Source: Clostridia bacterium (GTDB lineage Bacteria; Bacillota; Clostridia; Oscillospirales; CAG-272). From it: 39,846 bases of DNA. A program made the translations under genes and the position numbers. Of this stretch, positions 1-8,065 are shown in pieces. The first letter of the stretch is position 1, and each line of letters begins with the position of its first letter. The notes under the pieces were generated by a model, which worked only from the letters and a program-made list of their open reading frames with translations, ran no database searches and was not told the origin of the DNA. The stretch is from assembly GCA_017463665.1 (NCBI GenBank), contig JAFTOT010000065.1, positions 1-39,846 of the forward strand, in the 5' to 3' direction.

Positions 1-535
1 GATGCGCGCCGAGCGCATCCATGGCGCGCAGGTATTCGATGGCGAGGATGTCGTTCGGCAGTGCGGCGCCGTCCTCGCCGTAGAGCTCCTTGTAAGCGAG
101 CGCGTACACGCGCGTTTTGCCCATGGCGGCGTATGCGGGCTGCCCGAGGTATGCTGCGACTTTGTTTTGCAGCTCGGCACCGTCAAGGCGTGTGCGCACG
201 GTTTGCAGTTTTTCGAGATCGCCGCACTCACTGCCAAAGGCGAGCATGTCCGCACCGATCTTTTCGGCGATCTCCACGCCCGCGCGGGCAAAGATGCTTG
301 CCGGGGCGCAGGAAAAGGGAAAGGGCAGTTCCAAAGCGAGGTCTGCGCCGGCGGCGATCGCCGCCTCGGCGCGGACATAGGGCGGCGCGATGTACGGCTC
401 GCCGCGTTGGGAGAAGATGCCGCCGAGGATCACGGTGATGCACGCGTCGGCGCCGAACGTGCGGCGCAGATGCTCGATCTGATAGGCATGCCCGTTGTGC
501 AATGGGTTGTATTCTGCAATGATCGCGATGTGCAT
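1..535 (-). CDS. tmcAL: tRNA(Met) cytidine acetate ligase TmcAL, 5' part only
   Basis: Translating the minus strand from the ATG at 535-533 gives MHIAIIAEYNPLHNGHAYQI, followed by a GGIFSQRGEP segment and an ELPFPFSCAPASIFARAGV segment. These are the hallmarks of the TmcAL (YlbM) family, which uses acetate and ATP to make N4-acetylcytidine at the wobble base of elongator tRNA(Met). The nucleotidyltransferase-like HNGH motif is at residues 13-16. A good ribosome binding site (AAGGAG) sits just upstream of the start. Only about 178 of the usual roughly 400 residues are present because the gene leaves the window at base 1. It is divergent from the LytTR gene at 695. The family call is secure; the short form of the name rests on the N-terminal half only. 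Confidence 0.88.
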   Translation of the reverse strand, partial: MHIAIIAEYNPLHNGHAYQIEHLRRTFGADACITVILGGIFSQRGEPYIAPPYVRAEAAIAAGADLALELPFPFSCAPASIFARAGVEIAEKIGADMLAFGSECGDLEKLQTVRTRLDGAELQNKVAAYLGQPAYAAMGKTRVYALAYKELYGEDGAALPNDILAIEYLRAMDALGAH

Positions 536-637
536 GGCGGCTCTCCTTTCGTGTTTTTTATAGTATAGCACAAAACGATGCGATTTTCCACAAAATACGG
601 TGTGAAAACGAAGGATTCTTCCGCTCCCGCCGATCGC

Positions 638-666
638 TTGACAAATTTCCTCTTTGCGGGTACAAT
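638..666 (+). promoter_or_regulatory. Sigma-A promoter for the LytTR/GHKL operon
   Basis: TTGACA at 638-643, a 17-base spacer, then TACAAT at 661-666. Transcription would start near 673, about 20 bases before the regulator gene, whose ribosome binding site AAAGGAG lies at 681-687. Confidence 0.8.
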
Positions 667-694
667 TTAAGCATCACACCAAAGGAGAATCGCC

Positions 695-1396
695 ATGCAT
701 CTGAAAATTGCCGTCTGCGACGACGAGGAAAAACAGCTCATCCATATGCGCTCCCTGCTCGAAGCATGGGCAAAGGAGAGGGCACACCTTGCCGAGGTAC
801 AGACATTTTCCTCGGCAGAGGCGTTCCTGTTTGCCTACAGCGAGGACAAGAGCTTTGACATTCTGCTGCTCGATATCGAAATGGGCAGGATGAACGGCGT
901 GGAGCTGGCACGAGTGCTGCGCGCCGAGAACGAGCGGTTGCAGATCGTGTTTGTCACGGGGTATGACAAGTACATCGCCGACGGCTACGACGTGATGGCG
1001 TTGCACTACCTGATGAAACCCGTCAGCAAGGAAAAGCTTTTTGCCGTGCTCGACCGCGCGGCGCGGCTGCTCTGCGACCGCGAAAAGAACCTTGTGCTCA
1101 CCGTGAACAAAGCCACCGTCAAGATCGCCCTACATGAGATTACCTACATCGAGGCACTGCAAAACTATGCCGCCATCCACACCGAAACGGCGGAATACAA
1201 GGTGAAAATGTCGCTTTCCGCGCTTGAAAAGGAGCTGGACGACGGCTTTTTCCGCACGGGAAAGTCCTACATCGTGGGACTGCGCTACGTCGCTTCGATC
1301 GCCAAGACCGAGATCACGCTGGACAGTGGGCAGCGAATCCCGCTCGGGCGCGGACTTTTTGATGCGGCGAACAAAGCGTTTATCAAATTCTATTGA
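695..1396 (+). CDS. LytTR-family response regulator (AgrA/LytR type)
   Basis: This 233-residue protein has a receiver domain (about 1-120) and a LytTR DNA-binding domain (about 130-233). In the receiver, D9 and D10 form the acidic pocket, D60 in LLLDIEM is the expected phosphoacceptor, T88 and K108 (MKP) complete the switch set. The C-terminal half reads as a LytTR domain (ITYIEALQNYAAIHT, then FFRTGKSYIVGLRYV and a final basic-hydrophobic strand). LytTR regulators bind direct repeats upstream of their targets and often control peptide export or quorum systems. The next gene is a GHKL kinase that starts 8 bases after this stop, so they form a two-component pair. The ABC exporters downstream are plausible targets, which is inference. 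Confidence 0.92.
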   Translation: MHLKIAVCDDEEKQLIHMRSLLEAWAKERAHLAEVQTFSSAEAFLFAYSEDKSFDILLLDIEMGRMNGVELARVLRAENERLQIVFVTGYDKYIADGYDVMALHYLMKPVSKEKLFAVLDRAARLLCDREKNLVLTVNKATVKIALHEITYIEALQNYAAIHTETAEYKVKMSLSALEKELDDGFFRTGKSYIVGLRYVASIAKTEITLDSGQRIPLGRGLFDAANKAFIKFY

Positions 1397-1404
1397 GGTG
1401 CGCC

Positions 1405-2067
1405 ATGTTTTGGAACAAGAAGATCAACAAGCAGATCGACGCCTATCAAAGCGATCTGATGGACAAGCACTATGCCGAAGTGGAAAACATGTACAAGAAG
1501 ATGCGCGGCTGGCGGCACGACTACCGCAACCACATTCAGATGCTGCTGACGCTGATGCGCGACGGGGAATACGACAAGGTCACGGCATACCTCGAAAACC
1601 TCGGCGAGGATCTGAACACTGTCGATACCGTGATGAAAACAGGCAACATCATGGCAGACGCGATCATCAACAGCAAAATATCGCTCGCCGCGGCGAACGA
1701 TATTCCCGTGGACGCGACCGCGTCCATCCCCGTCAAACTGCAAATTTCGGACATCGACCTCTGCGTCATCATCGGCAATCTGCTGGATAACGCGATCGAA
1801 GCATCGCTTGCGTTGCCGAAAGGGGAGCGCATGATCCGCATTTACATTGAGATGAAGAAAAACAAGCTCTACATGTCCTTTACCAACCTGACCGCAGGGA
1901 AGAAGCTGCAAAAGGAAAACGGCATCTTCCGTTCGACCAAGAGCAGCGGCGCGCACGGCTTCGGGCTGTTGCGCGTGGACGGCATCGTGAAAAAATACGG
2001 CGGCTACCTCAGCCGCAACAGCGAAGACGGCGCGTATACAACGGAGATCTTGCTTCCGCAAGGGTAG
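1405..2067 (+). CDS. Soluble GHKL sensor kinase-like protein without a sensor domain
   Basis: This 220-residue protein carries the catalytic core of an AgrC/GHKL histidine kinase and nothing else. The likely phosphoacceptor is in RHDYRNHI (residues about 35-42), the N-box is IIGNLLDNAIEAS and the G-box is SSGAHGFGLLRV. Family members usually have about 430 residues with five to seven membrane spans before the RHDYxNH motif; here only a short charged coil (KKINKQIDAYQ to MYKKMRGW) precedes it. The start was set at the ATG at 1405 because GAGGTG at 1395-1400 is a suitable ribosome binding site; a TTG at 1393 in frame overlaps the upstream stop and is less likely. It probably partners the LytTR regulator, but its signal input is not encoded in the protein. 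Confidence 0.85.
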   Translation: MFWNKKINKQIDAYQSDLMDKHYAEVENMYKKMRGWRHDYRNHIQMLLTLMRDGEYDKVTAYLENLGEDLNTVDTVMKTGNIMADAIINSKISLAAANDIPVDATASIPVKLQISDIDLCVIIGNLLDNAIEASLALPKGERMIRIYIEMKKNKLYMSFTNLTAGKKLQKENGIFRSTKSSGAHGFGLLRVDGIVKKYGGYLSRNSEDGAYTTEILLPQG

Positions 2068-2131
2068 AAATCGAGAAGATATGTGATCGTAAAGGATCGT
2101 TTATGCGGAGTAAAGGAGGCAAATGAATTTC

Positions 2132-2206
2132 GTAGGGGAGGGGTCTCCCCTCCCGCCGTTTACAAAGCGATTATGGCATTCGCGGGAGGCGAAACGCCTC
2201 CCCTAC
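2132..2206. repeat. 75-bp palindromic intergenic element, copy A
   Basis: The element starts GTAGGGGAGG and ends CCTCCCCTAC, so its ends are inverted repeats. Each end is itself a hairpin (GGGGAGGGGTCTCCCCTCCC and CGGGAGGCGAAACGCCTCCC). Similar copies lie at 6101-6175, 14303-14376 and 33595-33669, always between genes. The rest of 2068-2362 holds no gene that I can support. Confidence 0.85.
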
Positions 2207-2322
2207 GGCATGCCCATAACTTTGTAACCAATCTTTTGCAATTACAGCCCCTTTCTATACTGTGCATTTCGTCACCGTGGGGAGACGTTTCGTCCCCGAA
2301 ATGCGCATTTTTTCTTTTTGTG

Positions 2323-2331
2323 TGCTATGAT
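2323..2331 (+). promoter_or_regulatory. Possible extended -10 promoter for the ABC exporter pair
   Basis: TGCTATGAT at 2323-2331 is an extended -10 box. No convincing -35 box lies 17 bases upstream. It would start transcription near 2338, which argues for the downstream ATG at 2363 as the start of the first exporter gene. Confidence 0.4.
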
Positions 2332-2362
2332 GAAACCGAAACAAGGGAAGGCGGGTGCAACG

Positions 2363-4183
2363 ATGCGCAAACAAAAAGACAAAAAACCGAAGCCGAAGTA
2401 CGGCTTTCTTTCCAACATATGGTACATGATCAAGCTGTCGTGGAAGTTCAGCCCGCTGATGATGGTGATCTCGGCTGTGTGCGTGCCGCTGACCGTGGCG
2501 ACAGGGCCGCTCTCGGCGCTGCTCCCTTCCACCATCGTGGAATATGTCTCGGGCGGGTACAGCGAGCAGCAGCTCCTCTATGTCATCGTGGGTCTCGCAC
2601 TCGCACTCTTTGCCGTCACCATGACCAAAAAGGTCTTGGAGGCGTATAACGAACCAAGATCTTTCCATAATCGATTGATGTTCATGCGCATGATCGATAG
2701 CAAAGTCTTGGAATGCGACTATTATAAGTTGGAAGATCCCGATTTTAGGATGAAGCGGCAAAAGGCTGTTGGGCTAACCAATCGGAATAACACGATCTCC
2801 GAGAAGATCTTTTCGCATTTGACAAATATTTTTTCCAATACTTTTGGTTTGCTTACCTATTCTATCTTGATTTGGTCGTTATCACCGATTATTGTAATCG
2901 TGCTGGTAGTTTGCACGATCGTGCAGTACTACACAAGCAAAATGAATGCCGATTGGGTACATAAAAACAAAGAACACTGGTACGATAAAGATCGCCGTAT
3001 TCGATACATCCTCGATCAGCAAGGGGATCTGCAGTTGGCAAAAGACATTCGGCTATACGGCATTGCGGGATGGTTTGACCGTCTGTACAGAACTTTGCTC
3101 GGTGAGCGCGTAGACTGGAGCCGCAAGATGCAAAAACGCGAATTTGCGTGCGGCTTTTTAGATTCCTTCTTTGATCTTTTGCGAAGCAGTCTTGCATACG
3201 GTATTTTGATCTATCAGATCGCATCGGGGGATCTTTCCGCTTCGCAATTTGTTTTCTATTTTGCATTGATCGGACAATATTCCGTATACCTTTTCGGGAT
3301 CATCAAAACCTATAACACCATGTATGAACAAACGCTCGGTGTTACCGATTTTCGTGAACTCATGGACGATGAGGACAAGCTGAACCACGGCGAGGGCATC
3401 CCGTTTCCGCAAGGCGCGCCCGACATCGAATTTCAAAATGTCTCCTTCCGCTATCCGAACGCCGAAAAGGACACACTGCAAAACATCTCCTTTCACATTC
3501 GCGGCGGCGAGAAGATCGCCATTGTAGGTCTCAACGGCGCGGGCAAGACCACGCTGATCAAGCTGCTCTGCGGCTTGTACATGCCCACGGGCGGCAAGAT
3601 CCTCGTCGGCGGCAACGAGCTTTCTAAGTATAATATTGAGGAGTATTACAGACATATTGCTGCTGTGTTTCAGCAGATCGAACTGCTGCCGCTCTCCATT
3701 GAGGATAACATCGTTTTCGATGCCGAGGACGCGGACAGAGAGGAAAAGCTTGCGCGCGTTTTGGAGCTATCGGGACTTGCCGAAAAGGTGAACCAACTGC
3801 CAAACGGCGCGAAAACCAAGTTTGACCGCACGCTGTATGCCGACGCCGTAGACTTTTCGGGCGGCGAAAAGCAGAAGCTGGCACTGGCGCGCGCCGTATA
3901 CAAGGATGCGCCCATTGTCGTCCTCGACGAGCCGACCAGTGCGCTCGACCCGATCGCGGAAAACGAGATCTATCACAAGTACAACGACCTCACGGCGCAT
4001 GCTACCTCGGTCTTCATCTCGCACAGGCTTGCATCCACGCGTTTTTGCGACCGCATTTTCTTCCTGGAAAACGGAGCGATCGCCGAGTGCGGCAGCCATG
4101 ACGAGCTGATGCGGCAGGGCGGCAAATACGCCGCGCTGTACGCGGTGCAGAGCAAGTACTACAAAGAGGAGGTGGCGAAATGA
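2363..4183 (+). CDS. ABC exporter half-transporter, subunit 1
   Basis: A 606-residue half-transporter with an N-terminal membrane domain (about 20-330) and a C-terminal ATPase. Walker A (GLNGAGKTT) begins near residue 389, the signature FSGGEKQ is near 498, Walker B with catalytic Glu (VVLDEP) near 523, and the switch His is in FISHRLAS. It belongs to the ABC exporter family that moves peptides, lipids or drugs out of the cell; the substrate cannot be read from the sequence. The start at 2363 follows AGGGAAGG; in-frame GTG 2318 and ATG 2330 are inside or before the likely promoter. The stop overlaps the next gene by four bases (ATGA), so the two products probably form a heterodimer. Bases about 2640-3360 (most of the membrane domain) are much richer in A and T than the rest of the gene. 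Confidence 0.88.
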   Translation: MRKQKDKKPKPKYGFLSNIWYMIKLSWKFSPLMMVISAVCVPLTVATGPLSALLPSTIVEYVSGGYSEQQLLYVIVGLALALFAVTMTKKVLEAYNEPRSFHNRLMFMRMIDSKVLECDYYKLEDPDFRMKRQKAVGLTNRNNTISEKIFSHLTNIFSNTFGLLTYSILIWSLSPIIVIVLVVCTIVQYYTSKMNADWVHKNKEHWYDKDRRIRYILDQQGDLQLAKDIRLYGIAGWFDRLYRTLLGERVDWSRKMQKREFACGFLDSFFDLLRSSLAYGILIYQIASGDLSASQFVFYFALIGQYSVYLFGIIKTYNTMYEQTLGVTDFRELMDDEDKLNHGEGIPFPQGAPDIEFQNVSFRYPNAEKDTLQNISFHIRGGEKIAIVGLNGAGKTTLIKLLCGLYMPTGGKILVGGNELSKYNIEEYYRHIAAVFQQIELLPLSIEDNIVFDAEDADREEKLARVLELSGLAEKVNQLPNGAKTKFDRTLYADAVDFSGGEKQKLALARAVYKDAPIVVLDEPTSALDPIAENEIYHKYNDLTAHATSVFISHRLASTRFCDRIFFLENGAIAECGSHDELMRQGGKYAALYAVQSKYYKEEVAK

Positions 4184-6075
4184 AAGCATTGCTTGCCGAT
4201 CTCAAAATGTTTGTCAAAACCGCACGGCATATCGAATCGCTGTGCAGAGGAAATCTTTTTTTAAAACTGATTTCCGCAATACTGGATTCCGTACAGCCAT
4301 TTGTCAATATTTACATGTCGGCAAAGATTGTGGATATGCTGCTGTCGGGTTTTCCTATGGAAGAAATACTCGTCTATGTCGGTATTACGGTAGGACTACA
4401 TTTTTCCATCAATATGTTAAACCGCTTGCTATGGTATTTTATCCGTGTTCGAGATAATCTTCTGAATAATAACTATAGTCGATCCAAAAAAGCGAAAGTT
4501 GCAGAACTGGACTATGATCTCGTGGATAATGTCGAAACGCAGAAAACTCTGAATAAAATTTTTCAGCACGAAAATGTGAACAACGGCGGTATCCTGTTGT
4601 TTTATTACAATGCACCCAATTTGATCCACCAGATTTTTACCGTTATTTTTTCGGTGGCAATGACATTTTCGCTCTTTGTTTCGCCGTATCCTTATGTTGG
4701 TTCGGGCGTTACAAAATATGTGGTTACGCCGTATTTTGGCGCTTTTGTTCTTTTGCTTTGTGTGATTTCTGTTTGGATCAGTGTACATTGCAGTACGAAA
4801 CGAGCGCATTATGCTACAAATGAGTGGCAAAAATTCACATTTTGCAATCAGTTCCTTTCTTCAATTTTTACAGTGATGTATGCAGCCGCCGGTTCTATGC
4901 AAGTGCGTATTTATAATCAGAAAAAACGATTGTTAGATGCATTGCATGTAAACGCAAAAATGGCAGATGCAATCGGAGAGAACATTTCTCGCTATCAGTT
5001 AAAACACGAAACAATTATTATGGGTATAACGGAGACTGTAATGCAGATCGTGCTGTATACCTTTGCGGGACTCGGTGCACTGGTGGGGCGTTTCTCGGTC
5101 GGTTCGATTGTAAAGTATATCAGTTCGATCTTGCAATTTACAAATGCAGTTGCGGCTTTTGTAAGCATCCTTGAGCTTTTGCGCTACAACAACGCAATGT
5201 CTAAGGTTTACTTTGACTTCATCGAGACGCCGTCGCATATGTATCAGGGGTCGCTGACGGTGGAAAAGCGGAGCGACCGCAACTACAATGTCGAATTCCG
5301 CGATGTGTCCTTCCGCTATCCGAACACCGATTTCTGGGCGCTGCGCCATGTTGATCTCAAATTCAACATCGGCGAAAAGCTCGCCGTGGTCGGCATGAAC
5401 GGCTCGGGCAAGACTACCATGATCAAGCTCATGTGCCGTCTCTACGATCCCACCGAGGGGCAGATCTTCCTTAACGGCATCGACATCCGCAAGTACGATT
5501 ACAAGGAATACATGTTGATCTTCTCGGTCGTGTTTCAGGACTTCAAGCTGTTCGCATTCACCCTCGGCGAAAACGTGGCAACGGGCACCGAATATGACGA
5601 GGAGCGTGTAAAGGCATGCCTTGTCGAAGCCAACTTCGGTGACCGCCTTGCCACGCTGGAAAAGGGCACAAAAACCTATCTCTACCGCAACTTTGAAAAG
5701 GACGGCGTGGAGATCTCGGGCGGCGAGGCGCAGAAGATCGCGCTGGCGCGCGCACTGTACAAGGACGCGCCGTTCATCATCCTTGACGAGCCGACCGCCG
5801 CGCTCGACCCCATCGCCGAAGCCGAGGTGTACTCCAACTTCAACAAGATCGTCGGGGACAAGACCGCCATCTACATCAGCCACCGCCTGTCCTCCTGCCG
5901 CTTCTGCGACAAGATCGCCGTGTTCGACCGCGGCAGCATCGTGCAGGTCGGCACGCACGATGAGCTTGTTGCAGATGTGAACGGCAAGTATCACGAGCTC
6001 TGGAACGCCCAGGCGCAGTATTACTCGGACAAAAAAGAGGGATGCATAGCGCCCCTCGGGATGGTGGAGAAATGA
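4180..6075 (+). CDS. ABC exporter half-transporter, subunit 2
   Basis: A 631-residue partner of the preceding half-transporter. The membrane domain covers about residues 20-330; Walker A (GMNGSGKTT) starts near 405, the signature ISGGEAQ near 512, Walker B is FIILDEP and the switch His is in YISHRLSS. Both nucleotide sites look intact (Glu after the Walker B Asp in each subunit), so there is no sign of the degenerate site found in many heterodimeric exporters. It starts within the stop of subunit 1 (ATGA overlap), which implies coupled translation. Bases about 4190-5170 are AT-rich and use a different codon mix from the ATPase half. Together with the LytTR/GHKL genes upstream, a role in exporting a peptide or toxic compound under two-component control is possible, but no precursor peptide gene was found nearby. 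Confidence 0.88.
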   Translation: MKALLADLKMFVKTARHIESLCRGNLFLKLISAILDSVQPFVNIYMSAKIVDMLLSGFPMEEILVYVGITVGLHFSINMLNRLLWYFIRVRDNLLNNNYSRSKKAKVAELDYDLVDNVETQKTLNKIFQHENVNNGGILLFYYNAPNLIHQIFTVIFSVAMTFSLFVSPYPYVGSGVTKYVVTPYFGAFVLLLCVISVWISVHCSTKRAHYATNEWQKFTFCNQFLSSIFTVMYAAAGSMQVRIYNQKKRLLDALHVNAKMADAIGENISRYQLKHETIIMGITETVMQIVLYTFAGLGALVGRFSVGSIVKYISSILQFTNAVAAFVSILELLRYNNAMSKVYFDFIETPSHMYQGSLTVEKRSDRNYNVEFRDVSFRYPNTDFWALRHVDLKFNIGEKLAVVGMNGSGKTTMIKLMCRLYDPTEGQIFLNGIDIRKYDYKEYMLIFSVVFQDFKLFAFTLGENVATGTEYDEERVKACLVEANFGDRLATLEKGTKTYLYRNFEKDGVEISGGEAQKIALARALYKDAPFIILDEPTAALDPIAEAEVYSNFNKIVGDKTAIYISHRLSSCRFCDKIAVFDRGSIVQVGTHDELVADVNGKYHELWNAQAQYYSDKKEGCIAPLGMVEK

Positions 6076-6100
6076 TTGGCTGCAAGGTTATTGATATACC

Positions 6101-6175
6101 GTAGGGGAGGCGTTTCGCCTCCCGAAAAGCATCGGTGCGATATTGTAACGGCGGGAGGGGAAACCACTCCCCTAC
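6101..6175. repeat. 75-bp palindromic intergenic element, copy B
   Basis: Starts GTAGGGGAGGCG and ends ACTCCCCTAC, with an internal hairpin at each end (AGGCGTTTCGCCTCCC; CGGGAGGGGAAACCACTCCC). It lies between the exporter operon and the ackA promoter. The bases after it (ATTCATTTGTTGCC) resemble those after copy D (AGATTCGTTCGCTGCC), so the element may be longer than 75 bp. Confidence 0.85.
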
Positions 6176-6248
6176 ATTCATTTGTTGCCATCCTTGCCCC
6201 TAAACCACCATTTATACTGCCTTCGGATAAGTTTTTTTGTCGTTTTCC

Positions 6249-6277
6249 TTGAATTTGGGAAAAGCAGGGTGTATAAT
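6249..6277 (+). promoter_or_regulatory. Sigma-A promoter for ackA
   Basis: TTGAAT at 6249-6254, 17-base spacer, TATAAT at 6272-6277. The leader of about 40 bases leads to GGAGG at 6309-6313 and the ATG at 6323. Confidence 0.8.
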
Positions 6278-6322
6278 GGAATAGTTAACAATTCTGTAAA
6301 TATTTTTCGGAGGTACTATACA

Positions 6323-7528
6323 ATGAATGTACTGGTTGTAAATGCCGGTTCCAGCTCGCTGAAATATCAGCTGTTTGACACCACCGCAGGCGTGGTCAGA
6401 GCAAAAGGTCTTTGCGAGAGAATCGGTATCGACGGCAAAATCAAGCACACCAATCTGGAAAACGGCGCGGTATATGAGACGGAGATCGCAATGCCCAATC
6501 ATACCGTTGCAACCAAGATCGTTATCGACGCGCTCACGAGCGCAGAATACGGCAGCGTAAAGGACATGGCTGAGATCGAGGCAGTCGGTCACAGAGTCGT
6601 GCACGGCGGTGCATACTTCTCGGAGTCCGTGCTTGTTACCGATGAAGTCATGGCAAAGCTGGAACTCTGCCGCGACCTCGCTCCCCTGCATACCCCTGCG
6701 CACATCATGGGTATCGAGGGCTGCACCGAGGCTATGCCCGGCACGCCCCAAGTGCTCGTATTTGACACCGCGTTCCACACGGCTTCCATGCCCGAGAAGG
6801 CATATGTTTACCCCGTCAGCTACGACATGTACGAGAAGTATGCGGTTCGCCGTTACGGCGCACACGGTACCTCGCATCGCTATGTTGCGGGCGAGTGCGT
6901 AAAGCTGCTCGGCGGCAAGGCTGAGGGCACCAAGATCATCACCTGCCACCTCGGCAACGGTTCTTCGATCTCGGCTGTCAAGGACGGCAAGGTCATCGAC
7001 ACCTCGATGGGCTTCACGCCTCTTGCAGGTATCGAGATGGGTACGCGCTGCGGCGACATCGACCCCGCGATCGTTCCCTACATTATGAACAAGACCGGCA
7101 TGACTCCCGATGAAGTCAACAACTACATGAACAAGAAGTGCGGCTTCCTCGGCGTATCCGGCATTTCCTCCGACTGCCGCGACGTTTGCGCAGCAGCAAA
7201 AGAGGGTAACCACCGCGCACAGCTCGCGCTCGACATCGTTGTATACGAGATCCAGAAGTTCATCGGCGCTTACACCGTTGCCATGGGCGGTCTCGATGCG
7301 ATCGTATTCACCGCAGGTATCGGCGAGAACGACTCCGCAATGCGTGCAAACGTCTGCAAGGGACTCGAGTTTATGGGCGTAGACTTCGACGCGGAAAAGA
7401 ACGCGAACCGTTACAGCACCGCGACCGAGATTTCCAAGCCCGACTCCAAGGTCAAGGTATTCATGATCCCCACCAACGAGGAGTTGGTCATTGCCAAAGA
7501 CACAGAAGCTATTGTTAAGGCTCTGTAA
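6323..7528 (+). CDS. ackA: Acetate kinase
   Basis: A 401-residue protein that begins MNVLVVNAGSSSLKYQLFD, the acetate kinase signature. It converts acetyl phosphate and ADP to acetate and ATP, the final ATP-yielding step of acetate fermentation, in the cytoplasm. Residues matching the known active site are N7, R91 (GHRVVHGG), H123, D148 (VFDTAFH), H181 (YGAHGTSH), R242 (MGTRCGDIDP) and a Glu in the C-terminal GIGEN/NEELVI region. Length is normal for the family. The start at 6323 is preceded by GGAGG at nine bases; more upstream in-frame codons would run through the promoter. No phosphotransacetylase gene is adjacent. The last eight codons and the stop are part of a 150-bp unit repeated downstream (see 7501-7830). 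It has its own promoter and a terminator at 7855. Confidence 0.97.
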   Translation: MNVLVVNAGSSSLKYQLFDTTAGVVRAKGLCERIGIDGKIKHTNLENGAVYETEIAMPNHTVATKIVIDALTSAEYGSVKDMAEIEAVGHRVVHGGAYFSESVLVTDEVMAKLELCRDLAPLHTPAHIMGIEGCTEAMPGTPQVLVFDTAFHTASMPEKAYVYPVSYDMYEKYAVRRYGAHGTSHRYVAGECVKLLGGKAEGTKIITCHLGNGSSISAVKDGKVIDTSMGFTPLAGIEMGTRCGDIDPAIVPYIMNKTGMTPDEVNNYMNKKCGFLGVSGISSDCRDVCAAAKEGNHRAQLALDIVVYEIQKFIGAYTVAMGGLDAIVFTAGIGENDSAMRANVCKGLEFMGVDFDAEKNANRYSTATEISKPDSKVKVFMIPTNEELVIAKDTEAIVKAL

Positions 7529-7830
7529 GACAACAAACAAAAGTTTCGGAAACGCTGTCTGAACCGAGGTCGGCGAATCCGCCTTTGGCGGAGTCGGGAC
7601 GCGTCGGAACCGAAAGCCATCAAACAGCAGACGGTCAGAGACGCGTTAGATACCGAAGCTATTGTTAAGGCTCTGTAAGACAATAAACAAAAGTTTCGGA
7701 AACGCAGCCTGAACCGAGGCTGGCGAATCCGCCTTTGGCGGAGTCGGGACGCGTCGGAACTGAAAGCCATCAAACAGCAGCCGGTCAGAGACGCGTTGGA
7801 TACCGAAGCTATTGTTAAGGCTCTGTAAGA
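7501..7830. repeat. 150-bp tandem repeat that includes the 3' end of ackA (two full units plus 30 bp)
   Basis: Unit 1 is 7501-7650, unit 2 is 7651-7800 and a third partial unit is 7801-7830. The shared start, GAAGCTATTGTTAAGGCTCT followed by GTAAGACAA, occurs at 7505, 7655 and 7805, an exact 150-base period. It encodes EAIVKAL-stop, the C-terminus of AckA. Units 1 and 2 differ at about ten positions by eye. Each contains a hairpin TCCGCC-TTT-GGCGGA (7578-7592 and 7728-7742). This accounts for most of the 537-base gap after ackA; nothing in it looks like a gene. Confidence 0.93.
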
Positions 7831-7854
7831 CAACATAAAACTACATAAGCAACG

Positions 7855-7883
7855 ATCCTCCTGCATATGTGGGAGGATTTTTG
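7855..7883 (+). terminator. Rho-independent terminator after ackA and its repeat
   Basis: ATCCTCC at 7855-7861 pairs with GGAGGAT at 7872-7878, followed by a short T-run. Confidence 0.8.
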
Positions 7884-7954
7884 TATATTTATTCATTTTT
7901 AGCTGAATTTCACAAGTTTCGTGTATTTTTATTGAGAAAATATAGAATTTTCCC

Positions 7955-7983
7955 TTGACAACTGTTCGGTGATACACTATAAT
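7955..7983 (+). promoter_or_regulatory. Consensus sigma-A promoter for the TrpXYZ-like importer
   Basis: TTGACA at 7955-7960, 17-base spacer, TATAAT at 7978-7983: a full consensus promoter. The leader of about 75 bases to the ATG at 8066 shows no T-box or riboswitch that I recognise. Confidence 0.88.
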
Positions 7984-8065
7984 GTGTTTAAAGCAAAACA
8001 TTTGCCCGCCTTTGCCCGCGTAATGCGTGGACGAGGGTAAATCTATTTTGTTGAGGTACATAACT

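Noticed and set aside
2068..2362. Peptide precursor gene for the ABC exporter pair
   Set aside because: Short frames here run through the palindromic repeat and lack a ribosome binding site, so no precursor can be supported.
7984..8065. T-box or tryptophan riboswitch before the TrpX-like gene
   Set aside because: No T-box motif and no terminator/antiterminator pair lie between the promoter and the start codon.
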